Positions 18,077 to 26,096 are shown, numbered from the stretch's first letter. The stretch is 46,364 bases of DNA from an uncultured Pelagibacteraceae bacterium (GCA_902617715.1 CACMXS010000011.1:1-46364), one strand, 5' to 3'. The notes: generated by a model from the letters alone, not told the origin. Made by a program: numbers and translations.

Positions 18077-18916
18077 TTAACTCACAATAACTTTTTGTTT
18101 ATTTGTATAAATATTAAAACTATCTTCTTTTACGAAACCTACCAAGGTCATGTCAAATCTATTCGCGAGATCAATTGCTAGGCTAGTTGGCGCACCTACA
18201 CCAATCATTAAGCCAATATTTGTCATCAAAACTTTTTGAACTAATTCAAAATTTAGGCGCCCAGAACAAGCAATAAATTGGTTGCTAGGCTTGAGATAGT
18301 TATTTATCAATGAGTCACCAATCATTTTGTCTAACGCATTATGCCTACCAACGTCTTCTCTTAAAGAGATTAATTTACCATCTGAAGAGAATAAACCACT
18401 AGCATGTATACCACCAGTTTTAGAAAATTCTGATTGATTTTGCCTAAGTATCGATGGAGAGTTTATTATAATATCTTTTGATAATTTTGGACTTGATTTA
18501 GGTGTTTTATCTTTTTTTAATATCTCTAAAGCATCAAGAGAAGACTTTCCACACACACCACAGGATGAGTTTGTTAAGAAATCTCTTTTAATTTTTGAAA
18601 TATCTATATTTTTAGAATTATTTAAGGTAACCAGAATCTTATTTTGAATTTTGTATTGACCAACCTTTTCACCAAAACTTTCTATACTTTCAATATCTTT
18701 AATATTTTGAATAATCTGTTCATTAAACAAAAAACCTCTTACTAAGTCTTTATCATGCCCAGGAGTTCTCATTGTTATTGATAAACTTTTTGTGATCCAT
18801 TTTTCTTTATCTTTAAATTTCAGAGAAATTTCTAAGGGTTCTTCAATAGATATTAGATCATCTATATTTTCTAATTTACCTTTTGTAAATTTTGTAATTT
18901 TATACTTAGAATTCAT
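18077..18916 (-). CDS. fdhD: FdhD, sulfurtransferase for formate dehydrogenase cofactor
   Basis: 279 aa. FdhD moves sulfur from a cysteine desulfurase to the molybdenum cofactor, which formate dehydrogenase needs for activity. The key CxxC loop is present as SSCGVCGKSS (C119 and C122), preceded by MRTPGHDKDLVRGFLF, and followed by GGIHASGLF and LREDVGRHNALDK, all FdhD signatures. It lies 15 bases upstream of the NuoE-NuoF fusion and 4 bases downstream of the HPP gene, fitting a maturation role within the operon. Confidence 0.96.
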   Translation of the reverse strand: MNSKYKITKFTKGKLENIDDLISIEEPLEISLKFKDKEKWITKSLSITMRTPGHDKDLVRGFLFNEQIIQNIKDIESIESFGEKVGQYKIQNKILVTLNNSKNIDISKIKRDFLTNSSCGVCGKSSLDALEILKKDKTPKSSPKLSKDIIINSPSILRQNQSEFSKTGGIHASGLFSSDGKLISLREDVGRHNALDKMIGDSLINNYLKPSNQFIACSGRLNFELVQKVLMTNIGLMIGVGAPTSLAIDLANRFDMTLVGFVKEDSFNIYTNKQKVIVS

Positions 18917-18920
18917 TTAA

Positions 18921-19412
18921 TTATTTCAGAGGATAATTTTTTTTTAAGATAAATTTGTTAATTATAATTGCTAATAAAATAATTATAAAACATCCTGAGA
19001 TTATAGGGAAGAGAAGATAATCATACGATACACTGCCAATTATAACAATTACAGGATTTCCACCTGCGGGAGGATGTACTACATTTAGGAGTATCATAAA
19101 AAAAATTCCAGCACCAACAGCGATAGCTATATTGATAAATATCGGTAATGGTATAAGGTTTACAAAAATAACACCCACTAAAGTTGTCACCAAGTGTCCA
19201 AAAAAAACATTACGTGGTTGAGCAAACGGACTTTCAGGAAAACCAAATAATAAAACCATTGATGATCCAAATGATCCAGCCAAAAATAAGCCTAAAGTGC
19301 TTTTGTATGTAAGAATAGTTAATATACCAATTGTAAAAGCTGAAAAAAAACCAGCTATTAAAGCTTTTATAAAAACTTCTTTATTTAATTTGATCATCAA
19401 GTGCTTTTTCAA
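18921..19412 (-). CDS. HPP-family integral membrane protein, possible small-anion transporter
   Basis: 163 aa with about four or five hydrophobic segments. The family's signature is present as HPPAGGNP at residues 113-120, and FGFPESPFAQPRNVFFGH near 55-72 is also typical. Known HPP proteins include a plastid nitrite transporter; most bacterial members are untested. Here it is embedded between a NifU-like gene and fdhD, so movement of formate or another oxyanion is suggested by context alone. The start overlaps the upstream gene by 32 bases; an in-frame ATG at 19397 (MIKLNKE) would shorten the overlap to 17. Confidence 0.87.
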   Translation of the reverse strand: MKKHLMIKLNKEVFIKALIAGFFSAFTIGILTILTYKSTLGLFLAGSFGSSMVLLFGFPESPFAQPRNVFFGHLVTTLVGVIFVNLIPLPIFINIAIAVGAGIFFMILLNVVHPPAGGNPVIVIIGSVSYDYLLFPIISGCFIIILLAIIINKFILKKNYPLK

Positions 19413-19788
19413 TGGTTCTTATTGGAAGTAGTAGACACTCTTTTCTCGATATATTTTTTTTATCAAAAATTTCTTTAAAGTTAATCCATTTTTTTTCTAG
19501 GATTATTTTAGTATTTTCAAAAATATTTTCACAAATGTTTATAAAATCTTTTACTTCATCTAAACTTTTTTCTTTTATATTTTGTGAAAGAAGACTTACA
19601 GATGCTTGACAGTAAATACATGATTTACATTGATAACCCATATCTATAATTTTATTATTTTTTACTAATAGACTAATTTCCATTTCATCTCCACATATTG
19701 GATTTTTATTTTTTGATTTATGTGTGTGTTTATCAAGAATTTTGTTGTTCTCAGTATTTGATGCTATTTCTAAAATTCGTAAGTCCAT
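19381..19788 (-). CDS. NifU/IscU-like Fe-S cluster scaffold protein
   Basis: A 135-aa protein with the three-cysteine layout of IscU/SufU scaffolds: NPICGDEMEIS (C32 with D34), CKSCIYCQAS (C57 aligns with the central ligand) and ECLLLPI (C118). C54 and C60 are two additional cysteines around the central ligand and are unusual. It is the first gene of the run leading to FDH, a complex with many Fe-S clusters, so a dedicated or helper scaffold is plausible. It could instead be a general SUF-type scaffold that happens to sit here. It is divergent from mobA. Confidence 0.82.
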   Translation of the reverse strand: MDLRILEIASNTENNKILDKHTHKSKNKNPICGDEMEISLLVKNNKIIDMGYQCKSCIYCQASVSLLSQNIKEKSLDEVKDFINICENIFENTKIILEKKWINFKEIFDKKNISRKECLLLPIRTIEKALDDQIK

Positions 19789-19831
19789 TTTATTTCTTTA
19801 AATCAAAATTTAATGATTTATATTTTGTTTA
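19789..19831. promoter_or_regulatory. Divergent intergenic region (NifU-like/FDH operon and mobA-moeA)
   Basis: These 43 bases separate the minus-strand FDH-side run from the plus-strand mobA. The stretch is nearly all A/T. A TATATT at 19819-19824 is placed seven bases before the mobA ATG and might be a -10 box for a nearly leaderless transcript. No convincing -35 or operator repeat is visible. Its position would allow coordinated expression of FDH and molybdenum cofactor genes. Confidence 0.3.
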
Positions 19832-20449
19832 ATGGATCATAACAACATTTTAGCAGTAGTACTAGCAGGAGGTAGATCCAAAAGATTTGGAAGAGATAAA
19901 TCTCAAGTTAAATTAGGCAATAAAATACTGATTGACTACATTTTGACCGAAATAATAGATCTATATAAAGATATTTTGATTGTGACAAATGAACCAATTA
20001 AGTTTTTAAATTCAGATAAAATTTCTGTAATTAATGATGTTAAAAAAGGTCTTGGCCCTCTTGGAGGAGTATTTAGTGCAATGAGGTGGGCAAAGCTTCA
20101 TAAAGAAAACTATAAATGGATATCAACATTTCCAATTGATACTCCATTTTTTAAAAAGGAGCATTTGATTAAATTTTACAAAGAGATCAACTCTGACAAA
20201 AGCAATTTATTTTTCATGAAATCAAAAAATACACGACATAATATTTTTGGATTATGGTCATTAGAGTTATTTGAAAAATTAGAAGTTGCATTAAAAAAAG
20301 GTGATAGAAAAGTGGAACTTTGGGCGAATGAAATAGGTGTTAAAACAATTGATTTTGAACATGAAAATAATAAAGATCCTTTTTTTAATATAAATACTGA
20401 AGAAGATTTAGAGAATGCTAAAAATATACTAAGCAATGATAAGTTATAA
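19832..20449 (+). CDS. mobA: Molybdenum cofactor guanylyltransferase
   Basis: 205 aa. The nucleotidyltransferase motif LAGGRSKRFGRDKSQVKL begins near residue 11, and STFPIDTPFFKKEHL (about 90-104) supplies the acidic metal site. MobA joins GMP to Mo-molybdopterin to make the guanine dinucleotide form used by formate dehydrogenase. The last ten residues are close to a typical C-terminus (FNINTEEDLENA). It overlaps moeA by 14 bases and is transcribed away from the FDH run whose cofactor it makes. Confidence 0.94.
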   Translation: MDHNNILAVVLAGGRSKRFGRDKSQVKLGNKILIDYILTEIIDLYKDILIVTNEPIKFLNSDKISVINDVKKGLGPLGGVFSAMRWAKLHKENYKWISTFPIDTPFFKKEHLIKFYKEINSDKSNLFFMKSKNTRHNIFGLWSLELFEKLEVALKKGDRKVELWANEIGVKTIDFEHENNKDPFFNINTEEDLENAKNILSNDKL

Positions 20450-21686
20450 TAAATCAAAAATAATTCTTAAAAAATCGAATATTAAGATTGGTGAAGAATA
20501 TATAACTACAAAAGATTGTTTAAATCGCGTTACAGCAAGAAATATATATACTAATTACAATTATCCTTTGGGAAATAATGCTGCGTTTGATGGGTATGCA
20601 ATTAAATCAAGTGATACAAACAAGTTGAATAAAGATTTAATTAAAAAATTCAAAATAATTGGATCTATTGCTGCTGGGAGCAAACCATTAAAAAAAAAAA
20701 TCAAAAGATTTCAAACAGTTGAAATTATGACAGGTGCATTAATACCAAAATCTTTCGACACGATAATTCCAGTAGAACAAATTAATTTTTATCCAAACAA
20801 GAAAAATGCGAGATATATCATATTGGATAAGAAATACTCTAAGTTTGAACATATAAGATTTAAAGGTTCAGACTATAAAAAAAAAGATCTTCTTGTTTCA
20901 AAAGGGACAATATTAGAATCTAATCATATATTAGCATTAAAAACTTTAGGTATTAAAAAAGTTAAAGTTAAAAAAAGACCAAATATTTTGTTTTTTTCAA
21001 CTGGTAATGAAATTACAAATAAAGATAAAATTTTAGATTGGGAGGTAAGAAATTCAAATAGTCATTATATCAATTCTTTGAACCAAAATTTTTTATTTAA
21101 ATTTAAAGATGGTGGCATTTTAAGAGATAATCAAAGTAATTTATTTAAGACTCATATAAATAAAATGCTTAAATCTAAAATTGATATGATTATTACTTCT
21201 GGTGCTGTGTCTGCTGGAAAATTTGATTTTATACCAAATATTGTAAATAAGTTTCGATTATCTAATTATTTTAAAAGTGTTGCAATTAGACCAGGCAAAC
21301 CAATCTTATTTGCAAAGATAAAAGGAAAGTCTAAAGCAATTTTTGGTTTACCAGGAAATCCAATTTCATCAGCTGCATGTTTTAGATTTTTTGTATACCC
21401 TTATTTGAGAAGTTTACTTGGTATGAAAGAAGAAACTTCATTTAAAGCAGTGTTAAAAAATGAATTTACCAAAAAAAAGAATTTTACACGATTTGTAAAA
21501 AGCAAGTTGAGTACAACTAGTAATGGTAAATTGGAAGTCCGCATTTTGAAAGGCCAAGAGTCATTTAGAATAAAGTCATTCATTCAATCAAATATTTGGG
21601 TGATGCTACCCTCCGGTAAAGATAAATTTAAAAAAGGTGAAACTGTTGATTGTTTTTTTCCCAATCAATCAAATAAAATTTTTTGA
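20436..21686 (+). CDS. moeA: Molybdopterin molybdenumtransferase
   Basis: 416 aa. MoeA inserts molybdate into adenylylated molybdopterin. Family motifs are visible in order: NNAAFDGYAI near residue 50, GSIAAGSKP, IMTGALIPKSFDTIIPVEQ, FSTGNEI, TSGAVSAGKFDFI (usually SGGVSxGxxD) and FGLPGNPISS. The sequence is richer in lysine than typical homologues, in keeping with the AT-rich genome. It is coupled to mobA by a 14-base overlap. The DMT transporter starts 54 bases downstream. Confidence 0.95.
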   Translation: MISYNKSKIILKKSNIKIGEEYITTKDCLNRVTARNIYTNYNYPLGNNAAFDGYAIKSSDTNKLNKDLIKKFKIIGSIAAGSKPLKKKIKRFQTVEIMTGALIPKSFDTIIPVEQINFYPNKKNARYIILDKKYSKFEHIRFKGSDYKKKDLLVSKGTILESNHILALKTLGIKKVKVKKRPNILFFSTGNEITNKDKILDWEVRNSNSHYINSLNQNFLFKFKDGGILRDNQSNLFKTHINKMLKSKIDMIITSGAVSAGKFDFIPNIVNKFRLSNYFKSVAIRPGKPILFAKIKGKSKAIFGLPGNPISSAACFRFFVYPYLRSLLGMKEETSFKAVLKNEFTKKKNFTRFVKSKLSTTSNGKLEVRILKGQESFRIKSFIQSNIWVMLPSGKDKFKKGETVDCFFPNQSNKIF

Positions 21687-21740
21687 TGTCAGATCTCATT
21701 TTTGTTGTAGTTGAAATAAATAAGAATTAATAATTCAATA

Positions 21741-22646
21741 ATGATTGAACTTAAAAATGAAAAAATTGCGGTTCCAGTAGTATTATTCGCTGGAATACTC
21801 TGGTCATTTGGACCTTTGGTAGTCAGATATATGGACCAACCTCATCTTGTTCCATGGCAATATATATTTGGAAGAGGTCTTACAATATTTTTACTTTTGA
21901 ATCTTTATTTGTATTTTGAGGAGGGGTTTAATTTTTACAAAAATTATAAAAAAGTTGGAAAATCTGGATTACTTGGTGGATGTGGTCTTGGGATAGCAAT
22001 GATTTCTTTTATTTATTCGATTACAAATACAACTGCTGCAGTTACGTTATTATGTTTAGCAGCTATGCCCTTTTTTACTGCATTACTTGCTTTTTTATTT
22101 TTAAAAGAAAAAATTAGTTTTAATGTTTGGATTTCAATAATTCTTGCAACGATAGGAATAATTATAATGGCATTAGGTAATACTGAAAAAAGTTCAGTAA
22201 TAGGTTTTATTTTTGGTATCACCTCATCTATAGGATTTTCTGTGTTTTCTGTAACTTTAAGATGGAGAAAAGAAACTCCAAAATTTACAACAGTAGCTAT
22301 AGCAGGATTATTTTGTTTTATAGTAGCAACGATTATGATTTTAAGTAAAAATCAACCTTTTTTTGCAACAAGCTATAATAGTTCTATGTTTTCTTTGCAT
22401 GGAACATTAGTTTGTCTGGGATTGATTTTATATTCAATTGGATCAAAAGCAATTCCTGCAGCAGAACTTACTTTGTTATCTTTGACCGAAGTAATTGGTG
22501 GGATTTTTTGGGTATGGTTACCATTATTTGGTATCAACGAAGTACCATCAACAAATACTATTGTTGGTGGTTTTTTTCTTTTTGTTTCAATAACTTATTA
22601 TAGTTTAATTATGAGATGGAATAAAAGATATATTGCTCTAAATTAA
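21741..22646 (+). CDS. EamA/DMT-family transporter
   Basis: 301 aa with ten predicted membrane helices in two EamA repeats. The first repeat ends in AMPFFTALLAFLFLKEKISF and the second in ELTLLSLTEVIGGIFWVWL with FGINEVPS, both family marks. The substrate is not evident. It ends ten bases before creatinase, which is followed one base later by an amidinotransferase, so these three genes look like one unit. That makes creatine, guanidinoacetate or a related guanidino compound a reasonable candidate substrate (inference). Confidence 0.9.
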   Translation: MIELKNEKIAVPVVLFAGILWSFGPLVVRYMDQPHLVPWQYIFGRGLTIFLLLNLYLYFEEGFNFYKNYKKVGKSGLLGGCGLGIAMISFIYSITNTTAAVTLLCLAAMPFFTALLAFLFLKEKISFNVWISIILATIGIIIMALGNTEKSSVIGFIFGITSSIGFSVFSVTLRWRKETPKFTTVAIAGLFCFIVATIMILSKNQPFFATSYNSSMFSLHGTLVCLGLILYSIGSKAIPAAELTLLSLTEVIGGIFWVWLPLFGINEVPSTNTIVGGFFLFVSITYYSLIMRWNKRYIALN

Positions 22647-22656
22647 AACTAAAGTT

Positions 22657-23874
22657 ATGGAGAGACCTGATTTTTTTACCTTAAAAAATGGAGAAAAAGC
22701 AAAGCTTCCTTTTACTGAAAAAGAATATAATCAAAGAGTAAATAAATTAAGAACATCAATGGAAAAAAATAATCTTGATATGATTATTTTAACATCAATG
22801 CATAATATAGCATACTATACTGGTTTTATTTATTGTTCATTTGGTAGACCTTATGGTTGTATAATTACAAAAAATAAAATTTCAACTATCTCAGCCAACA
22901 TAGATGCGAGCCAGCCATGGCGAAGATCACATTGTGATAATGTTATTTATACAGATTGGAAAAAAGATAATTTTTTAAAAGCTATTGTATCAATTATTGG
23001 AAGAGAAGATCCTCCAAAAAATATTGGGATTGAAAATGACCACATAACATTGGATATGAGAGAGAAAATTGGATCAATTTTTTCATTTTCAGTTTTTAAA
23101 GATATATCAAAAGAACTTATGAAATTAAGAATGATTAAATCAAACGAGGAAATAGAAATAATCAAAAATGGTGCACGAATAGCTGATATTGGTGGAGAAG
23201 AAATTGTTAAAAATATAAAAGAGGGAGCAAGTGAACTTGAAATCTCAATTTCTGGAAGAGATAGAATGGAAAGAGAGATTGCAAATACTTACCCTGATGC
23301 AGAATATATGGATACCTGGGTGTGGTTCCAATCAGGAGTTAATACTGATGGCGCACATAACCCAAAAACTAATCGTAAATTAAAAAATGGTGACATTTTA
23401 TCTTTGAATACATTTCCGATGATCTCGGGTTATTATACAGCACTCGAGAGAACATTATTTTTAAACACAGTTGATGATGAGTCATTGAAAGCCTGGGAAG
23501 CAAATGTAAAAGTTCATAAAAGAGGTTTAGAATTAATAAAACCTGGTATTAAATGTTCAGATATTTGTAATGAATTAAATGAATTATTTGCAGAGCTAGG
23601 GTATTTGCAATACAGAACTTTTGGATATGGTCATTCTTTTGGAGTTCTTTCACATTTTTATGGTAGAGAATCGGGTTTAGAGCTTAGAGAGGATATTGAT
23701 ACAGTCTTAGAAGAAAATATGGTTATTTCAATGGAGCCAATGATTTTAATTCCACAAGGGAAACCAGGTGCTGGTGGTTATAGAGAGCATGATATTTTAG
23801 TTATTGGTAAAAATGGAGCTGAAAATATTACAAAGTTTCCATTTGGCCCAGAACATAATATTATTAAAGGATAG
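22657..23874 (+). CDS. Creatinase (creatine amidinohydrolase)
   Basis: 405 aa, pita-bread (M24) fold. I recognise very close agreement with Pseudomonas putida creatinase from memory, with a constant two-residue offset. The catalytic residues correspond to H234 (TDGAHNP), E264 (TALERTL) and E360 (VISMEPMI). Carboxylate-binding residues are kept in SFGRPY (F62, R64) and YGRESG (R337). Creatinase hydrolyses creatine to sarcosine and urea; unlike peptidases of this fold it uses no metal. The specific segments around residues 60-105 and 319-400 make a peptidase unlikely. It lies between a DMT transporter and an amidinotransferase. A preference for guanidinoacetate instead of creatine cannot be excluded. 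Confidence 0.92.
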   Translation: MERPDFFTLKNGEKAKLPFTEKEYNQRVNKLRTSMEKNNLDMIILTSMHNIAYYTGFIYCSFGRPYGCIITKNKISTISANIDASQPWRRSHCDNVIYTDWKKDNFLKAIVSIIGREDPPKNIGIENDHITLDMREKIGSIFSFSVFKDISKELMKLRMIKSNEEIEIIKNGARIADIGGEEIVKNIKEGASELEISISGRDRMEREIANTYPDAEYMDTWVWFQSGVNTDGAHNPKTNRKLKNGDILSLNTFPMISGYYTALERTLFLNTVDDESLKAWEANVKVHKRGLELIKPGIKCSDICNELNELFAELGYLQYRTFGYGHSFGVLSHFYGRESGLELREDIDTVLEENMVISMEPMILIPQGKPGAGGYREHDILVIGKNGAENITKFPFGPEHNIIKG

Positions 23875-23875
23875 A

Positions 23876-24991
23876 ATGAATAAAGATAAAATTTTAGTCA
23901 ATAGCTGGAATGAGTGGGATCCTCTTAAGCATGTTATAGTTGGTAGAGCAGATGGAACTTGTATACCTGCTCCCGAACCAGCTCTTGATGCAAAAGTTCC
24001 TGAGGACTCAGATATGAGAGGAAAGTTTGGTCCTAGAACTAAAGATACAGTGGATAAAGCAAATCAACTTTTAGATGATTTTTCCAATATATTGATAAAA
24101 AGAGGTATAAAAGTAGATAGACCTAAACCAATTGATTTTAATCAAAAAACTTCCACACCTGATTGGCAGGCAGAAACTATGTTTGGCTGTATGCCTCCAA
24201 GAGATGTTTTATTAACAGTTGGTAATGAAATCTTAGAGGCTACTATGAGTTATAGATGTAGATGGTTTGAATATTTATGTTACCGACCACTTTTAAAAGA
24301 GTACTACAATAGCGATCCAAATATGAGACATGAATCTGCTCCTAAACCCAGACTTACAGATGCAGATTATCGAAAGGATTATTTATCTGATAAAATTGGA
24401 ATTGAAAAAAGACTTAAATGGACTGAGGAGAAATTTTTTGTAACAACGGAGGAAGAACCGTTATTTGATGCTGCAGATGTATTGAGATTTGGTAAAGATT
24501 TAGTGGTTCAACATGGGTTTACTACAAATTTAAAAGGTATAGATTGGTTAAAAAGACATTATAAGGATCATAGAGTTCATGCAGTTAATTTTCCTGGTGA
24601 TCCATACCCGATACATATTGATGCAACTTTTACTCCAATTAAAGAGGGGTTAATAATAAACAATCCTCAAAGAAGATTACCAAAAGAGCAGAGAAAGTTG
24701 TTTGAAGATAATGGATGGGAAATAGTAGATGCTGCTCAGCCCGCACATAATGAACCACCACCTCTTTGTTATTCGTCCGTTTGGCTTTCAATGAATGTAT
24801 TAGTTTTAGATCCAAAAACTGTTTGTGTAGAAAAAAGTGAAAAGTACCAAGCAGAACAACTGGATAAACTTGGTATGGAGGTTATTCCTATTGAATTAAG
24901 AGATGCATATGCATTTGGTGGTGGGCTTCATTGTTGTACTGCGGATGTTTATAGAGAGGGCACTTTAAAAGACTATTTTCCTAAACAATAA
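23876..24991 (+). CDS. Glycine amidinotransferase-like enzyme (AGAT family)
   Basis: 371 aa from the ATG at 23876, one base after the creatinase stop; the frame is open further upstream, but the family N-terminus (VNSWNEWDPLKHVIVGRA) starts here. Compared from memory with human AGAT, the catalytic triad is present: D198 (FDAAD), H247 (IHIDATF) and C353 (GGGLHCCTADV). The family moves the amidino group from arginine to an acceptor amine, giving ornithine plus guanidinoacetate when the acceptor is glycine. Two pocket positions differ from the human enzyme: Asn300 is Tyr244 and Met302 is Ile246. The acceptor may therefore not be glycine. Confidence 0.92.
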   Translation: MNKDKILVNSWNEWDPLKHVIVGRADGTCIPAPEPALDAKVPEDSDMRGKFGPRTKDTVDKANQLLDDFSNILIKRGIKVDRPKPIDFNQKTSTPDWQAETMFGCMPPRDVLLTVGNEILEATMSYRCRWFEYLCYRPLLKEYYNSDPNMRHESAPKPRLTDADYRKDYLSDKIGIEKRLKWTEEKFFVTTEEEPLFDAADVLRFGKDLVVQHGFTTNLKGIDWLKRHYKDHRVHAVNFPGDPYPIHIDATFTPIKEGLIINNPQRRLPKEQRKLFEDNGWEIVDAAQPAHNEPPPLCYSSVWLSMNVLVLDPKTVCVEKSEKYQAEQLDKLGMEVIPIELRDAYAFGGGLHCCTADVYREGTLKDYFPKQ

Positions 24992-24993
24992 GA

Positions 24994-25221
24994 TCAACTA
25001 GGATTTTTTTTTAAAAAATTTATATAGTTTACAACCTCATCAAATTTTTCATCTGGTATATCTTTATAGCTTAAGGAAAATTTTTCTTTTACACATAAAG
25101 CCACATGAGCATATGGATTTCTTCCTTTTGGATGATTTGGATGATCTGGCAATTGTCCTTTTAGATAATCACCAGCTTCCTGAATAATTTTCCACAAATT
25201 GAATGCATTTTCTTTATTCAT
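24994..25221 (-). CDS. Small conserved-looking protein, 75 aa, unknown function
   Basis: The protein is soluble, with a His/Pro-rich centre (LPDHPNHPKGRNPYAHV) between two probable helices. The C-terminal half (FSLSYKDIPDEKFDEVVNYI) resembles a short motif at the ends of some phage antirepressor or ORF6C-like proteins, but I cannot confirm this. It is a single gene on the minus strand between the amidinotransferase and the MOSC gene, converging with the former (2-base gap) and diverging from the latter. No phage genes are nearby, and its base composition matches the surroundings. Confidence 0.7.
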   Translation of the reverse strand: MNKENAFNLWKIIQEAGDYLKGQLPDHPNHPKGRNPYAHVALCVKEKFSLSYKDIPDEKFDEVVNYINFLKKNPS

Positions 25222-25262
25222 TTATTCTCAAATATTATAATGTTATCATTGAATAGTAAATT

Positions 25263-25709
25263 ATGTCTAAAGTTTTGAAATTAGGAATAACAAGTAATAA
25301 TAATAAAAAAATTGAGGAAGTGGACTCAATAAAAGTTTTAGCCAATAAGGGTGTAATAGGAGATAGACATTTTAATGATTATAATGACCCTTATTGTCAA
25401 TTATCATTAATTGAATCTGAAAATATAGATTATTACAACGCAAAATTTGGATTAAATATTTCTTATATAGATTTTAGAAGAAATATTGTTACCAAAGGAA
25501 TTAAGCTAAATGATCTAGTAGGTAAAAAAATGTTGATAGGAAATGTAAAAGTTGAAGGAATTGATTTATGTAGACCATGTAGACATCTTACAGAAATGCT
25601 GAGTCAGAATAATATTCTGAAAGAGTTTTTAAGAAGTGGAGGATTGAGATGTCAAATATTATCTTCTTCAAATATATTTGTGGGCGATAAAATTACTATT
25701 ATAGATTAG
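25263..25709 (+). CDS. MOSC-domain protein
   Basis: 148 aa, a stand-alone MOSC (molybdenum cofactor sulfurase C-terminal) domain. Features seen are NKGVIGDRHFND at about 29-39, QLSLIESENIDYY, DFRRNIVTKGI near 70-80 and the conserved cysteine in DLCRPCRHL (C103). MOSC proteins bind the molybdenum cofactor or carry sulfur and often process N-hydroxylated or thiol substrates. Its position near mobA, moeA and the FDH run suggests a cofactor-related job, though the link is only by neighbourhood. Confidence 0.88.
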   Translation: MSKVLKLGITSNNNKKIEEVDSIKVLANKGVIGDRHFNDYNDPYCQLSLIESENIDYYNAKFGLNISYIDFRRNIVTKGIKLNDLVGKKMLIGNVKVEGIDLCRPCRHLTEMLSQNNILKEFLRSGGLRCQILSSSNIFVGDKITIID

Positions 25710-25712
25710 TTC

Positions 25713-26096
25713 TTAGTTTTCTTTAGATTTATCAATATCGAATTTTTCTAAACCACTTACAGGTTTATTAGAATTATTTTCAATTTCATCAAATTTAGCT
25801 CTTTTTTCCATTTCTTTTTGTATTAATCTTTGCTCTCTTCTAATTTCTTCTTGTTCTCTAAGTTTTTGATCTCTATCAAATTTTTCTTCCCACTCTTTAA
25901 TCTTAATATATTCTAGTTCTTTCAGCTTATCTTCTTCTTCTCTCAATAATTTTAATTCTCTATTTTTACGTCTTTGTTCTTTTAGTTCCTTTTGTTTTTG
26001 TTCTTCTTCTCTAGCCTTTAGATCAATATCTTTTCTATTTTGTTCCTCATCCCTAACTTTAAGTTGTTTTTCTTTTTCTCTTAGTTCCTTAATCAT
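25713..26096 (-). CDS. Charged coiled-coil protein, C-terminal part of a frameshifted gene
   Basis: 127 aa from the first ATG, made almost wholly of Lys/Glu/Arg helix (EEEQKQKELKEQRRK, LREQEEIRREQRLIQKEME), ending in a short non-helical tail. The frame is in fact open back to 26189, adding residues such as KEERLRIESERL that continue the same coiled coil, with no start codon or ribosome site there. The preceding gene (26164-26415) ends in overlapping sequence one frame away. The two probably form one protein of about 235 aa. No function is recognisable. Confidence 0.6.
   Translation of the reverse strand: MIKELREKEKQLKVRDEEQNRKDIDLKAREEEQKQKELKEQRRKNRELKLLREEEDKLKELEYIKIKEWEEKFDRDQKLREQEEIRREQRLIQKEMEKRAKFDEIENNSNKPVSGLEKFDIDKSKEN

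Noticed and set aside
22657..23874. Annotation as Xaa-Pro aminopeptidase (M24 family)
   Set aside because: The metal-ligand set of the peptidases is not kept, while creatinase catalytic and carboxylate-binding residues match with a constant offset.
23804..23875. Upstream extension of the amidinotransferase by 24 residues
   Set aside because: The extension lies wholly in creatinase coding sequence and does not match AGAT N-termini; ATG 23876 fits family start and spacing.
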